A stretch of 64,000 nt of DNA, taken from contig NZ_STFF01000005.1 of the NCBI RefSeq assembly GCF_004834005.1, positions 558,001 through 622,000 of the forward strand, read 5' to 3'. Origin of the DNA: Niastella caeni (GTDB taxonomy: Bacteria; Bacteroidota; Bacteroidia; Chitinophagales; Chitinophagaceae). Under the pieces are notes generated by a model, which did not search any database, was not told the origin of the DNA, and saw nothing but the letters and a program-made list of their open reading frames with translations. The translations under genes and the position numbers were made by a program. Within the stretch, counting starts at the first letter, position 1. The number at the start of each line of letters is the position of its first letter. Below are positions 1 to 8,964 of this stretch, in pieces.

Positions 1-998
1 TCTTTCTTTTTATCGAGCGATACACCCAGGATGGTGAAGTTTTTGTCTTTGTATTTATTGAAGGCGGCTACTACATTGGGATTTTCGGCGCGGCAGGGCG
101 GGCACCAACTGGCCCAGAAATCAACCAATACATATTTGCCTTTAAAAGAAGCGATGGATACTTTTTTGCCATTTACATCAGGCAGGATTAAGTCGGGCGC
201 CTTTTTACCGATCCACGCATTTTGCTGTTCCTGTTGCTCTTTTATTTTGGCAACCTGCTCTTTATAGGCGTTATACCTTTTCTTCATTTCTGCCAGGTTC
301 GAATCGCCGGCATACTTTTGTGTAAGGCTGTTCAGGGCTGTTTCAAACTCAGGCTGTGGTAATGTTTTGGCTGACCGGCCTAATACAAATGCTGCTACTA
401 CCGGTTGGCTGGCATCTGTCATCATTCTTTTCATATACTCATTCAGCTCTTTGAGGGCTTCGTTCTTACGGTTGGTAAGATTGAGTAACGTACTGTCAGG
501 AGCACCGATGCGCTTAAGGCTATCCAACTGGTTCATGGTTTGATCGGCGCTGATGCTTTTAACATCATAGGTAAAAATAAAATCCTGTAATTCGCGGCTG
601 GCTACTGAGCCGGCTACAGTATAGAATTTTTCATTGGCCATATCAATGTCAACGGTGATATTTTCAACATCGTTCACCAGCGGCACCATAGGCCCATCGA
701 GCACTACTACATTGTACATGCCAATGTTCTTGGCTTGTCCCTTTAAGGTATAAGTTCTTTTATCAGCCCGAACCGTTACGGAATCCAATTGAACGGGCGG
801 CATGTCGCCACCAAAAGGTACTTCATATAACAACAGCGTTACCATTCCGTTTTTAACAGCATGCGGGTACAAAGCAGCAACCTTATCCAGGTTGGCTACG
901 TTGCCGGTCACCTCCAGAATTCCTTTTTCCTTTTGGGAGCAGGCGCTAACGGCAACCATTAACATTATCAAGAGCCAGTTCGAAATCCTTTTCATCAT
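1..998 (-). CDS. TlpA-like thiol-disulfide oxidoreductase lipoprotein (3' end outside window)
   Basis: Open reading frame on the minus strand that runs off the left edge; at least 332 codons are present. It starts ATGATGAAAAGG at 998. The N-terminus is a lipoprotein signal with lipobox VSAC at about residues 17-20, so the protein is probably anchored in a membrane and faces the periplasm. The middle part resembles the DUF4369-type domain often found before thioredoxin domains in Bacteroidota. The last visible part is a TlpA/AhpC-TSA thioredoxin fold with redox motif WCPPC (coded near 95-110). Expected role: disulfide reduction or cytochrome maturation in the envelope; the substrate is unknown. 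It lies directly downstream of gatB on the same strand (gap 17 nt), so co-transcription is likely. Confidence 0.85.
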   Translation of the reverse strand, partial: MMKRISNWLLIMLMVAVSACSQKEKGILEVTGNVANLDKVAALYPHAVKNGMVTLLLYEVPFGGDMPPVQLDSVTVRADKRTYTLKGQAKNIGMYNVVVLDGPMVPLVNDVENITVDIDMANEKFYTVAGSVASRELQDFIFTYDVKSISADQTMNQLDSLKRIGAPDSTLLNLTNRKNEALKELNEYMKRMMTDASQPVVAAFVLGRSAKTLPQPEFETALNSLTQKYAGDSNLAEMKKRYNAYKEQVAKIKEQQEQQNAWIGKKAPDLILPDVNGKKVSIASFKGKYVLVDFWASWCPPCRAENPNVVAAFNKYKDKNFTILGVSLDKKK

Positions 999-1015
999 CT
1001 GGTTTTTGTTTATAG

Positions 1016-2464
1016 TTATTGCAGTTTTTTTAAAAGGATATCGTTGGTGAGCTTCGGGTCAGCTTTCCCTTTAGATACCTTTTTTACTTCCCCTACAAAT
1101 AATCCGATCAATCCTTTCTTCCCTTTTTTATATTCTGCTACTTTATCGGGCATTTTGTTTAACACTTCTTCTATCCATGCGGCTACATTGCCTTCGTCTG
1201 AATCCTGCAGCAGATTCAAATCCCTGGCAATTTGTAAAGGTGCTTTGCCGGGTTCTTTCAATAGCGCTGCAAATATTTTGGTAGAAGCCACTGAAAAGTT
1301 TACCTGGTTGCTATCGATCAAAGAAATAAGTGCGGCAATGGTGGCCGGCTGCACCGGTAATGCCGTTATGGGCTGACCAGTTTCATTGAGCCATGATTTA
1401 ATGGGGCCCAACATCCAGTTAGCGGCCGCTTTGTAATTGGCGGAATGCTCCGTGATCTGTTCAAAATATACAGCCAGCTCTTTTTCGTCGGTGATAACGC
1501 GGGCATCGTATTCGGGTAAATGTAATTGCTGTGTGTAACGTGCTACGCGTTCTTCAGGCAATGCCGTAATGCTTGCCCTTACTTCCTGCAGCATCTCATC
1601 TGTTACCACAAATGGTGTAAGATCGGGATCGGCAAAATACCGGTAATCGTTGGCGTCTTCTTTGGTGCGCAAGGCGAAGGTGGTGCCATTGCCAGCATCA
1701 AAACTTCTTGTTTGTTGTATCACTTTCTCGCCCAACTCCACAATGTCTATCAGGCGTTTGGCTTCGTGCTCAATGGCCCGTTTTACGTTCCTGATGGAGT
1801 TGAGGTTCTTTACTTCTACTTTAGTGCCCAGTTTGGGATCGCCTTTTTTTCGTACAGAAATGTTGGCATCGCACCGCATGCTGCCTTCTTCCATATTGCC
1901 ATCGCAGATCTCGAGATACCGCAACAGTTTTCTTAATTCGGTAAGGTAGGCATACGCTTCGTCGCCACTGTGAATATCGGGTTCTGTAACGATCTCCACC
2001 AGCGGCACGCCGGCGCGGTTATAATCTACACAGGTGTTATTAGCATCAACATCATGCAGGCTTTTGCCGGCATCTTCCTCCATGTGAATGCGATTGAGCC
2101 GGATATCCCTGGTGCCTTCCTGGGTACGGATGGTTATAAAACCACCCTGGCAAACAGGCGTGGTATGCTGCGATAACTGGTACCCTTTTGGCAGGTCGGG
2201 ATAAAAATAGTTTTTGCGGGCAAAATAATTATGCCGGGTAATGGTACAATTACAGGCCAAACCTATTTTAACTGCATAAGAAATGGCTTTTTTATTCAAT
2301 TTGGGCAGTGTACCGGGGTGCGCCAGTGTAATGGGACTGATATGCGTGTTGGGATCACCGCCAAAAGCAGCGCTATCGCCACAAAACAACTTACTGTTCG
2401 TGAGTAATTGAGCATGCACTTCCAGGCCCACAACTATCTCATATGCATCGTAATTTATCGACAT
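1016..2464 (-). CDS. gatB: Asp/Glu-tRNA(Asn/Gln) amidotransferase subunit B
   Basis: 482 aa, full length for GatB. The start motif YEIVVGLEVHAQL and the downstream SKLFCGD and HPGTLPKLN segments are typical of the GatB kinase-like catalytic domain; the C-terminal part (about residues 330-480) is the YqeY/helical tRNA-binding region. With GatA and GatC (not in this window) it converts Glu-tRNA(Gln) or Asp-tRNA(Asn) to the amidated form in the cytoplasm. Start ATG at 2464 fits the family N-terminus. It precedes the TlpA-like gene on the same strand. Confidence 0.97.
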   Translation of the reverse strand: MSINYDAYEIVVGLEVHAQLLTNSKLFCGDSAAFGGDPNTHISPITLAHPGTLPKLNKKAISYAVKIGLACNCTITRHNYFARKNYFYPDLPKGYQLSQHTTPVCQGGFITIRTQEGTRDIRLNRIHMEEDAGKSLHDVDANNTCVDYNRAGVPLVEIVTEPDIHSGDEAYAYLTELRKLLRYLEICDGNMEEGSMRCDANISVRKKGDPKLGTKVEVKNLNSIRNVKRAIEHEAKRLIDIVELGEKVIQQTRSFDAGNGTTFALRTKEDANDYRYFADPDLTPFVVTDEMLQEVRASITALPEERVARYTQQLHLPEYDARVITDEKELAVYFEQITEHSANYKAAANWMLGPIKSWLNETGQPITALPVQPATIAALISLIDSNQVNFSVASTKIFAALLKEPGKAPLQIARDLNLLQDSDEGNVAAWIEEVLNKMPDKVAEYKKGKKGLIGLFVGEVKKVSKGKADPKLTNDILLKKLQ

Positions 2465-2497
2465 ATTATTCTAATTGCCTAATGGTGAAGAATCAGG

Positions 2498-2505
2498 CAA
2501 AAATA
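2498..2505 (-). promoter_or_regulatory. Candidate -7 box for gatB
   Basis: TATTTTTG on the minus strand matches the Bacteroidota consensus TAnnTTTG and lies 33 nt before the gatB start. No clear TTTG -33 element is visible at the expected distance, so this is only a candidate. Confidence 0.4.
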
Positions 2506-2568
2506 CCTCATTTCTGGTTATGGTATTTTGATAAAAAAGGGCTGACTAAAAGCTCGTCCCTGCTTACT

Positions 2569-2600
2569 GATGGCCAGATGGTTTGATGGTTAGATGGCTG
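2569..2600. repeat. Four-unit 8-bp word array (GATGGnnn)
   Basis: Four consecutive 8-bp units all begin GATGG (GATGGCCA, then GATGGTTT and two further variants). No inverted partner arm is seen nearby, so this would be a half element of the word-array family found across the window. Confidence 0.7.
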
Positions 2601-2611
2601 GACCGGGCAAT

Positions 2612-2648
2612 CCAAAAATAAAAGAGGCTGCCCTTTTTGGTCAGCCTC
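2612..2648 (-). terminator. Rho-independent terminator after the PDZ gene
   Basis: On the minus strand GAGGCTG pairs with CAGCCTC and is followed by TTTTATTTTTGG. It lies 66 nt past the stop of the PDZ protein gene. Confidence 0.75.
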
Positions 2649-2714
2649 CTGCGTAAGCCTTTCAATAGCTTCGGTACAACATAGCCTGCTTATGGGCTAA
2701 TGTTTATAAACTTA

Positions 2715-3707
2715 TTACAAATTGGCGGTCTTTAATTTTTTAGGGGTTTTTATTTCAACGGTTTGTGATTTACCGTCGCGCGTAAAGGTTATTTTAACCG
2801 CCTGCTTTTCTTTGGCATCCCGGGCTGCGCTGGCCAGTTCATCGGCGCTGTTCACTTTTTTTCCATCAAATTCGGTGATCACGTCATCTTTTTTGATACC
2901 GGCTTTTTCGGCAGCGGATTCATCATCAACATTTAATACTTTAACTCCCTTGCCGTCTTCGGTATCCTGTGCTTTTATACCAAGGCGGGGTTTGGCGCCG
3001 TAATGATAAACCCGGGGTGCGAAATCACCATCTTTCCAGTCGAAATTGAAATTAGGAGTTTCAAATTGATGCGGAGGAATAGCAAAAAGGTTTCCTTTTC
3101 TTTTGTCAAGGGTAGCTTCCGTTTTATTGCTTTTGCCACTTCTTTCGTAAGTGATGGTAACCTTGTCTTCGGGTTTGTGCTTGCCGATAACCTTGCTAAG
3201 GTCGGCGGGGTTGTTAATTTCTTCGTTATCAACTTTGGTGATCACATCATTTTCTTTTAAGCCCGCTTTTTCGGCTGCGCTGCCTTCGGTCACTTTTTCT
3301 ATAATGGCGCCTTTCACATCTCTGTCTTTATCGGTATAAACACCCAGGGCCGCGCCATCATGCGCAAAAATGTTTTCGCCACCAAAGCTTAATGCGCCGC
3401 TCTGCCCCCTGAATGGAGAATGGGGCGCTCCATATCCAATAACACCTGGTCTTTGTTTGCGGATCACTATATTTTCATCTTTAAACTCAGTCAGCGGCTT
3501 TCCATTCACGGTAATTTCATCGCCTTTTATTTCAATGGTGACCTTACTGTCTTTATCGCCTTTTCTTTTGATAATGATCTCTTCATTGTCATTGATCTTG
3601 GTTTTCTCCTTGTCTTTTTCTTTTTCATTATCCTGGGCGGCCAGGGGTTGGCACAGCAACAGCGTCAGGGTGGCAATCGCGGTGCAGGAGATCAGGAATC
3701 GTCTCAT
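2715..3707 (-). CDS. Secreted protein with two PDZ domains
   Basis: 330 aa. A Sec signal peptide covers residues 1-24 (cleavage near PLAAQ-D). A short, highly charged Glu/Lys/Asp segment follows, then two PDZ domains at roughly residues 110-210 and 235-320, each with the pattern 'gSaAekAGlk.nDvIt.vd...i.....l......' (AAEKAGLKENDVITKV and AAEKAGIKKDDVITEF). No HtrA-type protease domain or catalytic Ser is present, so this is not DegP; a periplasmic adaptor that binds protein C-termini is the plain reading. The specific partner is unknown. It is a single-gene unit with its own -7 box and terminator. Confidence 0.85.
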   Translation of the reverse strand: MRRFLISCTAIATLTLLLCQPLAAQDNEKEKDKEKTKINDNEEIIIKRKGDKDSKVTIEIKGDEITVNGKPLTEFKDENIVIRKQRPGVIGYGAPHSPFRGQSGALSFGGENIFAHDGAALGVYTDKDRDVKGAIIEKVTEGSAAEKAGLKENDVITKVDNEEINNPADLSKVIGKHKPEDKVTITYERSGKSNKTEATLDKRKGNLFAIPPHQFETPNFNFDWKDGDFAPRVYHYGAKPRLGIKAQDTEDGKGVKVLNVDDESAAEKAGIKKDDVITEFDGKKVNSADELASAARDAKEKQAVKITFTRDGKSQTVEIKTPKKLKTANL

Positions 3708-3757
3708 TGTATTGTGGTTTTTGATATTAAAAATTGACTACGTGAGCTTTCGTACAT

Positions 3758-3765
3758 CAAATATA
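3758..3765 (-). promoter_or_regulatory. Candidate -7 box for the PDZ protein gene
   Basis: TATATTTG on the minus strand, 50 nt before the start codon, matches TAnnTTTG. Confidence 0.5.
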
Positions 3766-3815
3766 GGGAATTAATAGAAATACGAAAATTTTCGGAAATG
3801 TTAAGATTGGTGAGG

Positions 3816-4802
3816 CTATGGTGTATCAGATCCATCGGCGAGGCCTGAAGAGGCCAGGGCAATCGCTTTTACTACTTCCGCCATAAATGGGTAGTCCAAT
3901 GTTTCCCACTCATCGTTGAGGGAATGATAATATTGGTCATTGGGCGATGTGGTAATAATGGTATGCGCCACAATGCCCTTTTTGGCAAAAGGGTAGTTAT
4001 CTGATCGGGAAAAAAGGTTTTCCTGAATAAAATAATCACCCCGAAAATATTTCTCTCCATATTGCGGGGCTAATTCGTATAACTTTTTGTTGAATATTGC
4101 CTGCAGGTCCGATTGCAAATGGCCAGTTACATAAGGATATTTTTTATCCTTTGAAATGGGCCGCCCGATCATATCCATATTGATCATGGCTTTTACTGTT
4201 TTGGGGTCGAATGATTCGACGAGTGATTTTGAGCCTAACAAACCTTCTTCTTCACCCGAAAAAGCGATGAAGATGAGGGTTCGTTCCCGCCGGGAATGTT
4301 GGGCAAAATAACGGGCTAAATGAATAAGCCCACTGATGCCCGATGCATTGTCGTTAGCGCCATTATAGATGTTATCTTTCTTTTCGGGGTGTCCTCGCTC
4401 GGGTACATGCCTTGGTATGGTCCTCTTTGTAGTGCCTATATGATCATAGTGTGCGCCGAATATAACCAGTTCATTTGCTTTAGATGTTCCGGGTAAAGCA
4501 GCTACTACGTTGAAGGCAGTTATTTTGTCGGGAACAATGAACGGCATAATATAACCGTCGTTACCTGCTATTGGTAAAGCGCCGGCATTTTTAAATGCTT
4601 CGCTGATATATAAAGCGGCATTGGAAGCTTGTACGGTGCCGGTAAGACGTCCCTGAAAGCTATCGGCTGATAGTGTTTGAACCAGTTCTTTCAGGGACGA
4701 CGGCGTTATAATGGAGTCAATACTTATTGACTGGGCTGAACAAATAGTAACATTCCAGGATAAGAACAATATCAGGCAAAACCGGATATAACTATGTCGC
4801 AT
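3816..4802 (-). CDS. M28-family metallopeptidase (secreted)
   Basis: 328 aa with a signal peptide (residues 1-23, ending CSAQ). The M28 zinc site is intact: His in GAHYDH, bridging Asp in NGANDNASG, the catalytic Glu pair in FSGEEEGLLGS, Asp in NMDMIGR and the last His in YYHSLNDEWETLD. Members are exported di-zinc aminopeptidases; substrate specificity cannot be read from the sequence. The start lies 8 nt after the alaS stop on the same strand, so the two are probably co-transcribed. A second, longer M28 gene is at 54490-55776. Confidence 0.93.
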   Translation of the reverse strand: MRHSYIRFCLILFLSWNVTICSAQSISIDSIITPSSLKELVQTLSADSFQGRLTGTVQASNAALYISEAFKNAGALPIAGNDGYIMPFIVPDKITAFNVVAALPGTSKANELVIFGAHYDHIGTTKRTIPRHVPERGHPEKKDNIYNGANDNASGISGLIHLARYFAQHSRRERTLIFIAFSGEEEGLLGSKSLVESFDPKTVKAMINMDMIGRPISKDKKYPYVTGHLQSDLQAIFNKKLYELAPQYGEKYFRGDYFIQENLFSRSDNYPFAKKGIVAHTIITTSPNDQYYHSLNDEWETLDYPFMAEVVKAIALASSGLADGSDTP

Positions 4803-4810
4803 GTACTAAT

Positions 4811-7450
4811 TTACAACAAGCTTTTCACTTTCGCGATCACTTGCTGCAGGTTGCTGGCGTCTTGTCCACCAGCAGTGGCCAGGGTTTTTTGTCCGCCGCC
4901 ACCACCTTTGATCAGCGGTGCAATGTGTTCCTTAATAATTTTTCCGGCATCGAGCTGGCGGGCTGCTGCTACGGTATCGGCTACGCCAACGGCTACATAA
5001 GGTTTGCCGCCGATGTTGGCGCATAACACCACCAAATGATCGTTGAGATTGTTCTTCAGGTCGAAACACAATTTTTTTAATGCATCGGCGCTGCTTACTT
5101 CTACAATATCTCCTATAAACGTAACGCCATTGATGATCTCATCTTTATGCAATAGTTCATTGCGGATGCCAACCAGCATGCGGTTCTCCAGGTGTTCGAG
5201 CTTTTTCTTCAGGTCGCTGTTTTCTGCTGCAATGCTCTGAACAGCCTTTAACAGATCGGCCGGATTTTTCAACTCTTCTTTTACCAGGTGCAACTGGGTT
5301 AATTGTTCATTGATGTATTGTTCTACAGCCAACCCGCAAATAGCTTCAATACGGCGTACACCGGCTGCTACGGCTGATTCATGTTTTAATTTAAAGAGGC
5401 CTAATTCGCCGGTAGCGCCTACGTGCGTACCGCCGCACAATTCAACGGAGTAGGCGGGGTCCATGATCACTACGCGCACCACATCGCCATACTTTTCGCC
5501 AAAGAGCGCCATGGCGCCCAGTTTCAGGGCCTCTTCCTTAGGCATTTCTTTAATAACCACCGGAATGTTAGCGCGGATCTTTTCGTTCACGATGACCTCT
5601 ACTTTGGCTATTTCCTCGGTAGTCATTTTGGCAAAATGCGAGAAGTCGAAACGCAGGTATTCATCATTTACCAGCGACCCTTTCTGTGCTACGTGTGCAC
5701 CCAGTACTTTGCGCAAAGCGGAATGCAGCAGGTGCGTTGCTGAATGGTGAACGGCAGTTTTAGCCCTGCGTTCTGTATTGATGCGGGCATCTACGATGCC
5801 TGTTATATTAATAGGTAGCTTTTCAACAAAATGAATAATGAGGTCATTTTCTTTTTTGGTGTCCACTACAGCTACTTCCTCCCCTTCAAAGAACAGGGAG
5901 CCGGTATCGCCAACCTGTCCGCCGCTTTCGGCGTAAAAAGGCGTTTTTGTCAGCACCAGTTGAAAGGAGGTTTTGCCTTTGGCAGTCACCTTACGGTACT
6001 TCAATACTTTGGCTTCTGCCTGGGAGTGATCGTAGCCCACAAAGGTGGTATTGCCATCTTCGCTCAACACCATCCAGTCTTCGGCGTTCAGGGCAGTAGC
6101 GGCGCGGCTGCGCTCTTTTTGCTGTTTCATTTCTGCCTCAAAACCATTCTCATCTACTTCAAGGTTGTTTTCGCGGGCTATCAGGCGCGTTAAATCTACC
6201 GGGAACCCGTACGTATCATACAGTTCAAAAGCCGCGGAACCGTTGATGGTTTTGTTTTGGGCAGAACCTATAATTTCATCGATCTTTTTAAGTCCTTTTT
6301 CCAGCGTTCTCAAAAAGGCTTCCTCTTCTTCCTTCACCACTTTGGCAACAAAGTCCTCTTGCTGGCGCAGTTCAGGGAAAACGGTTTTGAATTGTTCTGC
6401 CAGCACGGGCACCAGTTGGTGCAATAAGGGGTGTTTATAATCGAGATAAGTATAATAATAACGAACGGCCCGGCGTAAAATACGGCGGATCACATAACCG
6501 GCCCCGGTATTGGAGGGCAGTTGTCCATCGGCAATAGTGAAGCTGATGGCGCGAATATGATCGGCCAGTACCCTGAATGCTACAGCCTGGTGCCAGCTGG
6601 CACTGGTTGATGGCGGGGTAGAGGGATCGTACTTCTTTTTCGTGATTTTTTCTATTGCGGCAATAGTACCGGTGAACACATCGGTATCGTAATTGGATTG
6701 TTTTCCCTGGAGCACCCGCACCAGGCGTTCCAACCCCATTCCGGTATCAACGTGTTTGGCTGGGAGCAATTCAAGACTGCTATCTTTTTTCCGGTTGAAC
6801 TGCATGAACACATTGTTCCAGATCTCGATCACCTGCGGGTGGTCTTTATTTACCAGTTCAGCGCCGCTTTGTTGTTTTCTTTCTTCATCCGTCCGGCAGT
6901 CTACATGTATTTCAGAGCAGGGGCCGCATGGACCGGTGTCGCCCATTTCCCAGAAATTGTCTTTTTTATTACCCGGTAAAATGCGGTCGGGCGCCACGAA
7001 TTTGGCCCATTCGTTAAAAGCCTCTTCGTCTTTGGGCAGATTTTCAGCGGTATCTCCTTGAAAATAAGTCACATATAACTGGTCTTTGGGTATTTTATAT
7101 ACCTCTGTAAGCAACTCCCAGCTCCAGGCAATGGCTTCTTTCTTGAAATAATCGCCAAAGCTCCAGTTGCCCAGCATTTCAAACATGGTATGGTGGTAGG
7201 TATCAACGCCCACTTCTTCCAGGTCGTTGTGCTTTCCGCTTACCCGCAGGCACTTCTGGGTGTCGGCCACCCGGGGGTAGGGCGCTTTTTTATTACCGAG
7301 GAAATAATCTTTAAACTGGTTCATTCCGGCATTGGTAAACAATAGGGTAGGGTCATTTTTTACCACTATAGGGGCCGAAGGAACGATTTCATGTCCTTTA
7401 TTACGAAAAAAGTCCATGTAAAGCTGACGAATTTCTGCGCTGGTCATCAT
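4811..7450 (-). CDS. alaS: Alanyl-tRNA synthetase
   Basis: 879 aa, normal full length. The class II catalytic domain begins at the N-terminus (RNKGHEIVPSAPIVVKNDPT, TNAGMNQFKDYFLG). The editing domain has the zinc motif HSATHLLH and the paired CGGTHV. The C-terminal C-Ala oligomerisation domain ends with the glycine-rich GGGGGQ segment followed by A.AGG. It charges tRNA(Ala) in the cytoplasm. Two ATG codons are adjacent (7450 and 7447); either may be used. It faces the divergent M23 peptidase gene across 136 nt. Confidence 0.98.
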   Translation of the reverse strand: MMTSAEIRQLYMDFFRNKGHEIVPSAPIVVKNDPTLLFTNAGMNQFKDYFLGNKKAPYPRVADTQKCLRVSGKHNDLEEVGVDTYHHTMFEMLGNWSFGDYFKKEAIAWSWELLTEVYKIPKDQLYVTYFQGDTAENLPKDEEAFNEWAKFVAPDRILPGNKKDNFWEMGDTGPCGPCSEIHVDCRTDEERKQQSGAELVNKDHPQVIEIWNNVFMQFNRKKDSSLELLPAKHVDTGMGLERLVRVLQGKQSNYDTDVFTGTIAAIEKITKKKYDPSTPPSTSASWHQAVAFRVLADHIRAISFTIADGQLPSNTGAGYVIRRILRRAVRYYYTYLDYKHPLLHQLVPVLAEQFKTVFPELRQQEDFVAKVVKEEEEAFLRTLEKGLKKIDEIIGSAQNKTINGSAAFELYDTYGFPVDLTRLIARENNLEVDENGFEAEMKQQKERSRAATALNAEDWMVLSEDGNTTFVGYDHSQAEAKVLKYRKVTAKGKTSFQLVLTKTPFYAESGGQVGDTGSLFFEGEEVAVVDTKKENDLIIHFVEKLPINITGIVDARINTERRAKTAVHHSATHLLHSALRKVLGAHVAQKGSLVNDEYLRFDFSHFAKMTTEEIAKVEVIVNEKIRANIPVVIKEMPKEEALKLGAMALFGEKYGDVVRVVIMDPAYSVELCGGTHVGATGELGLFKLKHESAVAAGVRRIEAICGLAVEQYINEQLTQLHLVKEELKNPADLLKAVQSIAAENSDLKKKLEHLENRMLVGIRNELLHKDEIINGVTFIGDIVEVSSADALKKLCFDLKNNLNDHLVVLCANIGGKPYVAVGVADTVAAARQLDAGKIIKEHIAPLIKGGGGGQKTLATAGGQDASNLQQVIAKVKSLL

Positions 7451-7464
7451 AAAACGGAACGATC

Positions 7465-7498
7465 TTTGATAAAATTGACACTTAAGCCTTTATATTTG
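7465..7498 (+). promoter_or_regulatory. Promoter of the M23 peptidase gene (-33 and -7)
   Basis: TTTG at 7465-7468 and TATATTTG at 7491-7498 are separated by 22 bp, the same spacing as upstream of hemH. The pair fits the Bacteroidota promoter pattern TTTG...TAnnTTTG. It lies about 90 nt before the ATG at 7587. Confidence 0.65.
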
Positions 7499-7586
7499 TA
7501 CTTGTTACCCTTAAGGCAACGGCTGCAAAGGTAACTTAATTCGGGCTGTTTTGCTGAAAAGCAACCTTGGTAATCGGCTTGTATCC

Positions 7587-8558
7587 ATGAAGAAAATCAA
7601 GTATTACTACAACACCAATACACTCCGTTATGAAAAACTGGAGACTCCGCTACACGTAAAGCTGTTGCGAGTACTCGGTTTTATGTCGGCTGCTATTGTT
7701 ACCTCTATAATTATTGTTTCTGTTGCTTACCGGTATTTTCCTTCCACCAAGGAAAAAGCGTTGATGCAGTATAATGAACAACTGCAGGAGCGCTACTGGG
7801 TGCTCGATGAGCAGGTTGCTAAAATGCAACAGCGGATGATACAGCTCGAAGAGCGTGATAATGATATTTACCGCACCATTTTCGAGGCCAATCCCATCCC
7901 CGACAGTATGCGGGCGAAAGACATGGCCCAGCAAAAAGAATTGGAAATGGTGGCCAGCATGACCAATTATGAACTGGAAAACTCCATAGTGCATTCACTG
8001 CGCAACCTCGAGAACCGCATGGCCTCGCAGGAAAAATCGTATGTTGAAATAACCAGCTTTATCAAGAATAAAGAACAACTGCTGGCCTGTACGCCGGCCA
8101 TTCAACCGGTTAGCAACAGCGATCTGAAGCGTATGGCCTCGGGTTTTGGTTATCGTATTGACCCGGTTTATAAAACGGTGAAGTTCCACGCAGGCCTCGA
8201 CTTTGCCGCTCCACAGGGAACGCCTGTTTATGCTACCGCCAACGGGGCCGTTAAAACAGCCGGTAACCTGGGTAATGGCTATGGTAACCACGTAATTCTG
8301 AACCATGGTTATGGGTACGAAACATTGTATGGCCACATGTACAAGGTTAAAGTACGGCCCGGCGAACGCATCAAGCGTGGTGAGATCATCGGCTGGGTAG
8401 GCAGTACCGGAAAATCAACGGGCCCTCACTGCCATTATGAGGTACATAAGAATGGCCGCCATCTCGATCCCGTTTACTTCTTTTATAATGACCTTTCTCC
8501 CGAACAATTCGACCGCTTGCTGAAGATGTCGTCTTCGAGCAACCAAAGCTTTGACTAG
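7587..8558 (+). CDS. Membrane-anchored M23 (LytM) peptidoglycan endopeptidase
   Basis: 323 aa, starting MKKIKYYY. One transmembrane segment at about residues 32-54 anchors the protein in the inner membrane. A coiled-coil-like region (about 60-145) precedes the C-terminal M23 domain (about 185-290). The zinc ligands are intact: HAGLDFAAP, YGHM and HCHYEVH. The family hydrolyses peptide crosslinks of peptidoglycan in the periplasm, often in cell division or shape control. A TTG 36 nt upstream is in frame, but the ATG at 7587 gives the usual N-terminus of Bacteroidota homologues and suits the promoter position. Its stop codon TAG is also the first three bases of a 7-bp word array. Confidence 0.93.
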   Translation: MKKIKYYYNTNTLRYEKLETPLHVKLLRVLGFMSAAIVTSIIIVSVAYRYFPSTKEKALMQYNEQLQERYWVLDEQVAKMQQRMIQLEERDNDIYRTIFEANPIPDSMRAKDMAQQKELEMVASMTNYELENSIVHSLRNLENRMASQEKSYVEITSFIKNKEQLLACTPAIQPVSNSDLKRMASGFGYRIDPVYKTVKFHAGLDFAAPQGTPVYATANGAVKTAGNLGNGYGNHVILNHGYGYETLYGHMYKVKVRPGERIKRGEIIGWVGSTGKSTGPHCHYEVHKNGRHLDPVYFFYNDLSPEQFDRLLKMSSSSNQSFD

Positions 8559-8765
8559 TTGCCGGTTACCAGTTTCCGGTTACCTGGGGTAATCATTGGG
8601 GCTTGGTTACTTTTAAGTATATGTTCCAGGTTACAAGTTTCAGGTTTCAGGTTATAACCTGTTGCCGGTTTCATGTGTCATGCCTCCCGTCTTCATATGC
8701 GAGATTTGCCCATTCTCGCTTGCCGAGCCCGACTTTCACGTTTGCCCATTTGCCGCTTCACGATT
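8556..8765. repeat. Stacked word arrays after the M23 gene
   Basis: From 8556 come 7-bp units of the CGGTTAC/CAGTTTC type (TAGTTGC, in which TAG is the host stop codon, then CGGTTAC and so on to 8590). At 8626-8665 there are CAGGTTT-like units with partial inverse complement (GGTTATAACC). At 8697-8765 there are TTTGCCC and TTCACG-type words. The rest of the 8559-8947 gap shows no gene. Confidence 0.75.
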
Positions 8766-8922
8766 CATTGCCTTTTTAATTGTACTTCAAACAATTTTGG
8801 TACTGAGGATGTTATCCTTGGCGATTTATGAGGTTGATCATAACTGTCTGCTGTCCATAGGTATTGCCGATTGCCGTTTCACGACATTCCTGACAGTTCC
8901 GTGACTGCTAAACTCATAAACC

Positions 8923-8955
8923 ATTGGGAAATTTAACGTTGTACCTGTATTTTTG
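8923..8955 (+). promoter_or_regulatory. Candidate promoter of the AraC-type regulator gene
   Basis: TATTTTTG at 8948-8955 matches TAnnTTTG. ATTG at 8923-8926 lies 21 bp upstream. This places transcription start near 8962 and argues that translation begins at the ATG at 8965 or later (another ATG is at 9013), not at the in-frame TTG inside the box. Confidence 0.5.
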
Positions 8956-8964
8956 CGTCCTAAT

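Noticed and set aside
1044..1376. Long open frames on the strand opposite to gatB, alaS, hem and arg genes
   Set aside because: They are shadows of well-supported genes in other frames and show no protein family features.
8662..8904. 80-codon open frame after the M23 gene
   Set aside because: It runs through word arrays, which stay open by chance in some frames; no protein features.
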